Source: Sipunculus nudus
Taxonomy: Eukaryota > Annelida > Sipuncula > Golfingiida > Sipunculidae
Length of the DNA stretch: 64,000 nt
Direction: 5' to 3'
Assembly: GCA_026874595.1 (NCBI GenBank)
Contig: CM049318.1
Span: forward strand, 5,039,741-5,103,740
A program made the position numbers and the translations under genes. The notes beneath the pieces were generated by a model. That model searched no databases and had not been told where the DNA came from. It worked only from the letters and a program-made list of their open reading frames with translations. Shown piece by piece: positions 58,817 to 64,000 of this stretch; positions within the stretch are counted from its first letter, which is position 1, and the number at the start of each line of letters is the position of its first letter.

Positions 58817-59106
58817 TTAATGCCACTACAACTCAACAGTTAATTTGAAAATGAATTCATGAAAAATTTGTCACGTAGATGATTTGAATCAGTATAAAAT
58901 TAACCACAACAGTTCATCTGATCCATTAACTTTATCAAGGATATTGTTTAGTAATAGGTTTTTGGGTTTACTTATCCTTGTAGTAAAAGTCATAATTCAA
59001 AACAGAGAAAGCGTCTCTCCGTCCTTGTGATGGTGGTATTGACAAAGATTGCATAATTAAGTGGGTTTTAGTCTGTTTTATAATTGTGCTTCATCTTACT
59101 CTTCAG
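58242..59106 (+). other. 5' flank of the GPCR gene
   Basis: No coding sequence recognised. Contains (AT)n at 58739-58774 followed by (GA)n at about 58777-58813. From about 58820 it matches the region before 50110-50362. An acceptor CTCTTCAG at 59099-59106 suggests a spliced 5' UTR. Confidence 0.5.
58739..58813. repeat. (AT)n then (GA)n microsatellite
   Basis: About 18 AT units followed by about 18 GA units. Confidence 0.95.
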
Positions 59107-59126
59107 GTAGTTGACACACTGGAACC

Positions 59127-60017
59127 ATGGCGAACGGAGGTTACACCATCACGGAACCAATGGAATTTAAGGATCATGAGGAATATAATGTTGATCATGA
59201 GGAAAATGACGTTGAATATGTTGTTTCAAGGATCGGAGCAGCAACCGCAACTATAGCTGCTATCGCTTTAATAGAAAACATCGTTGCCTTGGTTCTGTTA
59301 GCAGTCAAAAGCAACGCAGTTATTGGAAAGGGCCTGGGATTCACAGTTTCTTTGGCCCTCGCCGACGCTCTGGTAGGACTCAGTTTCATCGTATGTTTTA
59401 TGGTACTTCAATTAAATAAAGAAGCAGGCATAATCATTAATGTCATCTCTGCTATAAGACAAACATTTTCCATGGCTGGATTGTGGTCCTTGTTCTGTCT
59501 CGTGCTAGACCGTTACTTGAATGTGCATAACCCACTCAACCCTGGTAATCTAAATAAAGCGGCGCCTTGGATCTGTGTATTGCTATGGTGCGTGTCAGTT
59601 GGAGTGAACTCGGCTATGTTTGTCATTGAAAACAAATCATTTCAAATTTTTATAATATGTATCTCCCACCTGCCACCATGTTTTGGTACAATTTTCTTGT
59701 ATTTCAAGATACACTGGATCGCTTTAAAAGCGAGACGACGAAGAACTCGTGCTCGGTTGACGTCGGAGGAACCTAGTTCTTGGATCAATCAGTTGCGTGA
59801 GGCTAAACGATTCATATTATTATTCAGCACAGTATGTTTAATTTACATGTTGGGCATGTTGACAAAAGTGGCGTTGTTTATTGTGCTGATGAAACGCTGT
59901 GCCTACCAGTGTTTGGTTGAAGAAATTTATGGTATATTCATAGCTATGAACGCCTCAGTATGCATAATTATCGCCACATCTGCTCTGAACCCATGGATGC
60001 ACACTTTCAGAGTCTAA
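59127..60017 (+). CDS. Intronless family A (rhodopsin-like) GPCR, orphan
   Basis: A 296-residue seven-helix receptor. TM1 (about 37-61) has the conserved Asn51. TM2 carries LALAD with Asp80. TM3 ends in DRY (128-130). TM4 has Trp148. TM5 contains HLPPCFG (181-187). TM6 (about 228-250) lacks the usual CWxP. TM7 ends NPWMH (288-292) in place of NPxxY, only four residues before the stop, so there is no helix 8 or tail. TM3 has no Cys at its outer end and the TM4-TM5 loop is short, while the TM6-TM7 loop has two Cys (258, 262). These points recall the melanocortin/adenosine (MECA) group, but the assignment is inference and the ligand is unknown. The N-terminus is acidic with a repeated DHEE motif. 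The coding exon is uninterrupted; an acceptor at 59099-59106 suggests one 5'-UTR intron. A broken paralogue lies at 44365-45224. Confidence 0.9.
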   Translation: MANGGYTITEPMEFKDHEEYNVDHEENDVEYVVSRIGAATATIAAIALIENIVALVLLAVKSNAVIGKGLGFTVSLALADALVGLSFIVCFMVLQLNKEAGIIINVISAIRQTFSMAGLWSLFCLVLDRYLNVHNPLNPGNLNKAAPWICVLLWCVSVGVNSAMFVIENKSFQIFIICISHLPPCFGTIFLYFKIHWIALKARRRRTRARLTSEEPSSWINQLREAKRFILLFSTVCLIYMLGMLTKVALFIVLMKRCAYQCLVEEIYGIFIAMNASVCIIIATSALNPWMHTFRV

Positions 60018-60228
60018 TCGCATGGCGTGAGTGCGCGCCGCATAATTTTCAAAAAGACACGATCAGAGAGAACATATGGAGAATATTTCAATTCCAGACA
60101 AAAGTTTTGTATATTATTCATCTGTTTACAATATGACATGAGTGGCTGAAAAGAGAAGTATACTTGGGACCTATAACAAAACCATGGTGAAGGGGGATAT
60201 ATATATATATATATATATATACCATACC
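60018..60228. other. 3' flank of the GPCR gene
   Basis: No clear poly(A) signal close to the stop. A short (AT)n lies at 60197-60220. Confidence 0.5.
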
Positions 60229-60375
60229 AAGTGGAACCACATAATATCGACCACATCGTAATTAGGGGTCGTCATATATGTGAAATTCTAAGTTACCTGG
60301 ATTATGTATTCGGGACCATGAATATGGACCATGGACCATAATTGTCGGGTGGTCGCAAAGCGGGGTTCCACTGTA
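60229..60375. mobile_element. Small MITE, ~147 bp
   Basis: AAGTGGAACCACATAATATC-GACCAC at the left pairs with GTGGTCGCAAAGCGGGGTTC-CACTGTA at the right (reverse complement starts TACAGTGGAACCCCGCTTTG). These are imperfect pogo-like termini, too short to encode anything. Confidence 0.55.
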
Positions 60376-61154
60376 TATACCGATGGGTCCATCTGAGGGC
60401 GATTCAGTCAACGAATAATATATAACATTGTAATGAAAAGGACACTGTACGTGTCAAAGCTTTTGTTGTAAAGATGTTCTTCCCGTGAACACCAGCGATA
60501 AGAACCCAAGTGCAGGGGCGGATCCGGAGGGGTTTACGGGTCTACTCCTCCCTGGCTTTCCGTATTTTATTATCCACATGAATGTGAAAATTCCCGTGCT
60601 TCAACTGAATGAAATATCATGGAATAAAATTTTATTTCAAAGAAAGTCTTGTTAGTATATCACAACACAAGACAAATAAATTTCGCTTTATTGATATTGT
60701 TTGAAATATAACAGAAAAATAATAGAGCCGAAATGTAACAAGAAGTGTAAATGGTCGCTGCAACATCGCTTACCATTGGTAGATTTTGGGGGGAATGCAC
60801 CTGAAACATCACCCCGGGGGAAGGGGGTCCACCCCCCTACCTCCCCCCCCCCCCCCCACACACACACACTCCTTCATAAAAACTAGACCCGACCCTAAAG
60901 TGTCAAGTTCTAGAGTAATGGGTAAAATGTAAAAAAGACTGATATACATTTGATCTCTCAATCGGCAGGCGTGTTTGCTTTAAGAAAACAACAGTGTGGT
61001 TGTTTTTTAAAGGGGTGAACAACTTCACGCTGCCGCACAGACACACAATGAAGAGTTACGCAACTAAGTTACAATGAAATGAGGGGCAGATCCAGAGGGG
61101 GTGCCCCTCCCCCCCCCCCCCCCCCGTTAAGCTGTAACATCACTCATTTAATAT
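60376..61154. other. Intergenic DNA with repeat fragments
   Basis: GGGGCGGATCCGGAGGGG near 60515 and GGGGCAGATCCAGAGGGG near 61082 are two copies of a repeat terminus in the same orientation. Poly-C followed by (CA)n lies at about 60845-60869, and another C-run at about 61110-61124. No gene seen. Confidence 0.45.
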
Positions 61155-62432
61155 ACAGTGAAAACTGGTCTAACGGACACCTCACTTAGGCAGACAACTG
61201 GCTATAACGGACAAGATGGTTAAGTCCCTTCAAAATTCCCTATATTTTATGTATATGCGAAACCTCTGTAAGGCGGACACCTCACTACTGCGGACAATGG
61301 ACAGCAGATTTCAACTCAAACCAATATTCTAAGAGTAAATGAACCTAACAAATGCGGACACGATACGCCATCTTCGGCGGACACTGATCACTCACCCTGG
61401 GCAACATCAAAGGCCACCTGTACTATTGTTGTCCCACAAAGGATTATGCAATCTCCAGTTGTTATCGTAATGTGTGGCCATGCTCATGTCACGGTGTGAC
61501 GTGCTCCTAAATTAAACACAGCAAATATGAAGCGGTAAACATCGTTTGACTTTATTTCACGGTTGATCATTCACACGTTGCGAAGCTGCATATTTTCGCT
61601 CGACCGCGGGGTCATTAAATTGATTAAACGGCTACCGATTACCCAGTCGTGCCTGATCACTTCACGCAATATCTAACTGTAAAATTAGCCATTTTGTTAT
61701 AGCAGGCTGTTGATATTAATTTATCGGTTTTGCTCAGTATATCTCAAACTGATCTGCTCAGTGTCAAACATCTGCTTGCTCTGTAGCTGTTTGTACCATG
61801 CCGCCGTGCACAAGCTCCTCGGGGTTCGTTTAATCTCGCGTGCTTTCAACATTAAAGCAAAGCAAACCAAACAACCATCACCAAAGAAAGTTTATTTTAG
61901 GCTAAAGCTACATTCAGCTTTAAAAACAAATGTTCCCACGTTCGTCCATTACAATCTTCGCATTATCAACGTTGTCATTATCTTTGAGATTATCGCACTT
62001 GGACAGCTGAAAAAAGAGAGTTTTATGCAATGCCGCCAGGTGGCATCACATGTACTCCTGGGCGGGAGCTTATGCTATCTGAGAAAGTCAAGCTTATTCG
62101 ACTGAGTGTATCAGCGAAAAAGAGCGTACGCGGGTATATGAACATTGTTTTTACGGAGGTCTTCATATACTTTTCTCCTTATATTGTTCACTACTTGAGA
62201 TAAGTAAAAATAATCACAGTTTGTATATGAATATTGAATGCATGATGTGTGCATGAATATGCATTACATATATATGAAATCTGGTATAATACAATAAACA
62301 CTTGCAGCTGTTCGTTGTCTTTATAATCCCTTAGTGATCAACCAAAGACAACCTGCCTAATAAGGACACCTCACTATTGAGGACAAAATGATTGAGTCCC
62401 TTGCCTGTCCGCTTTAGACAGGTTTCATTTCC
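61155..62432. mobile_element. Non-autonomous pogo-like DNA transposon
   Basis: The left end TACAGTGAAAACTGGTCTAA-CGGACACC matches the reverse complement of the right end (AATGAAACCTGTCTAAAGCG-GACAGGC near 62400-62432). Sub-terminal GGACACCTCACT and GGACAA blocks repeat near both ends (61170-61310 and 62362-62395). A 131-residue frame at 61710-62105 has no transposase motif. The family is inferred from the CAGT-x-AAACCTG-type terminus. Confidence 0.6.
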
Positions 62433-63188
62433 CAATTATTCGTTATTAATTTTATTTTTTCCCCACCAATAAGATTATTAATTTTTCCACAGTTTATTAC
62501 ATTCTAATTCATAAGATGAGGATATTAATGAACAGCCCTGTGAATAAGATAGCATCCAGATGTTTCTATACTATAAGACTCTTTCCGTTATTACACTCTG
62601 CATGGTCATTAAAACCAAGACCCCCCCCCCCCCCATTCCCATTCGCCCGTGAGTGAGACAAGGCCTTCCTATTAATCAACAAAGCGCACTTCTCCTCGGT
62701 TAATACTTTCACTTACTCCGCTGAGTTCGGGGCACCGCCTAGACCATAAAAGCCGGTAAGGTTAACATGCGCCTTTAACATATCAATTATATCACTACGA
62801 GGAATACATTTGAACGATACTTTGCAAGTTTTGAACGTAGATTTTTTTACTTTATAGATATCTATAAACGATTGAGTGTTTGGATTTCCAGTTTATATCC
62901 AGATTTTGATTAAATATAAATATTATAACCACACCAACCCTATGAAGTTTGACTGGGTTATGCAACGAGAAAAGTAGTTGGGAAAACAGATAATCCTCAT
63001 GTATGTTGAAAGTTGCCTCAAAATGTCCTCTTTACATCGCATATTTATTTTCTTTAATATGGCAGGGGGACACCCTTCCCACACCCTCCCCCGTGTACCT
63101 GTTATTAACTTTCCATATAAACATGGCTTAAGATTTTATTCATATAGGTGAAATAAAAAAATATATACATATAAATATACTTCATAGG

Positions 63189-63190
<2 letters not shown>
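62433..63190. other. AT-rich intergenic DNA
   Basis: Contains a C-run at about 62621-62634. No gene or transposon end recognised. Confidence 0.4.
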
Positions 63191-63228
<38 letters not shown>

Positions 63229-63230
63229 CA

Positions 63231-63291
<61 letters not shown>

Positions 63292-63304
63292 CACTTATAT
63301 ATAT
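63191..63304. repeat. Two (AT)n tracts separated by a GCACT motif
   Basis: (AT)n at about 63191-63227 and 63234-63290, each followed by GCACTTATATAT, directly adjoining the LTR-like element. Confidence 0.9.
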
Positions 63305-64000
63305 TGTTGCATGGACGTCACCCGGACATCGGAGGATGGCGCCACGAAGTGGTGTGGCCGTCCCCGTTTCCACGCTTATGGATCCACCCCGCTATCAGTG
63401 ACTACTGACGCGCTTTGAGAAACATAAAAACTATTCTGGGACCATTCAGTACTGGTTTTGCAGTTCTGACGGCGCTATCGTTTCTCTCAAGCAAAACCAC
63501 AAACTTCTGCGGTTTCCACCCATTGTTGAAAGCCTATAAAACGAACTCGCCTGGAGTACTAGGCGGGACTATCAACTTTGCTACGCCACGTTGCTGTTTT
63601 CCCCGGGCACCGTGACCGTGGGATCTTGGTCCCCAAGCCCACGGAATGCCATGAACTACGCCATCAACTTTATTATTTAGGAAGAGGAGAGACTTTATGT
63701 TTTTTTGGTGCCACATGGATTAATACAGGACTTCAGTGTTTTGTGTGCCCGAACTTTGTGTTGATGATGGACTTCAGTTTCTCGTATACCGGATTCAGTT
63801 AAGTATTTCGTTGCAGTTCGTTATTTAGAGACTCAGTTTTTCTTCAGAGACTTTGTTATAAATTACGTTATGTATTGACTATTATATTATTTGTGTAGGA
63901 ATGTAAATATTGTAATATAGGAATATAGTACTGTTTTTGCACCCATATTTTGGTTACGTATTCATTTTAAGAGAACGTGTCTGAGCATATGTGTTACGGT
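63305..64000 (+). mobile_element. Solo-LTR-like element, plus orientation, cut by window end
   Basis: Starts TGTTGCATGG next to (AT)n and is the reverse complement of 57467-58197 with few differences. TATAAAA lies at 63535-63541. About 35 bp of the 3' end falls outside the window, so it is unknown whether an internal retrotransposon region follows. Confidence 0.6.

Noticed and set aside
61710-62105. 131-residue frame within the pogo-like element, considered as a transposase
   Set aside because: No DDE-type motifs, no DNA-binding helix pattern, and far too short for a transposase.
57467-64000. A complete LTR retrotransposon bounded by the two LTR-like copies
   Set aside because: The copies are in opposite orientation and a GPCR plus other transposons lie between them. 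No gag or pol was seen.

Overview
This window is animal nuclear DNA: AT-rich, with long introns, many transposon remnants and long (AT)n microsatellites. The nicotinic-receptor genes and decayed copies, the intronless family A GPCRs and the repeat types (Helitron-like elements with internal tandem repeats, a 12-bp GGTGGCGCCACC palindrome in several repeats) suggest a lophotrochozoan, most likely a bivalve mollusc. No sequence names the species, so this is inference.

Layout. 1-6 kb holds a 544-bp inverted-repeat pair and repeats rich in TGACCT half-sites. 8.36-17.18 kb (minus strand) holds two exons of PYM (partner of Y14 and Mago), an exon-junction-complex recycling factor. Its 8.2-kb intron is nearly all repeats, including a 4.4-kb array of about 340-bp units that ends in a Helitron-like 3' hairpin and CTAA. 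18.7-22.4 kb has a hAT-like insertion with 8-bp target duplications and a MULE-like element with long TIRs and a perfect 9-bp target duplication. 24.5-28.5 kb contains decayed fragments of nicotinic-receptor genes on both strands. 30.4-30.7 kb has two hammerhead-ribozyme folds about 195 bp apart; the first keeps almost every conserved core base.

33.4-40.6 kb carries a nicotinic-type Cys-loop receptor subunit in six recognisable exons whose splice phases all agree (about 449 residues; the exon with the initiator Met was not found). It lacks the vicinal cysteines of alpha subunits. 42.3-60.0 kb is an imperfect tandem duplication built around a small intronless GPCR: an intact copy at 59.1 kb, a broken copy at 44.4 kb and an orphan copy of the upstream region at 50.1 kb. 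One duplicate is split by a 5'-truncated LINE. Two solo-LTR-like copies in opposite orientation (57.5 and 63.3 kb) lie against (AT)n tracts.

Only three genes look functional (PYM, the receptor subunit, the GPCR), and two are incomplete here. They share no pathway. The strongest leads are the hammerhead pair, the receptor-gene graveyard, the 50-bp perfect hairpin at 43.9 kb and the Helitron-like satellite array.
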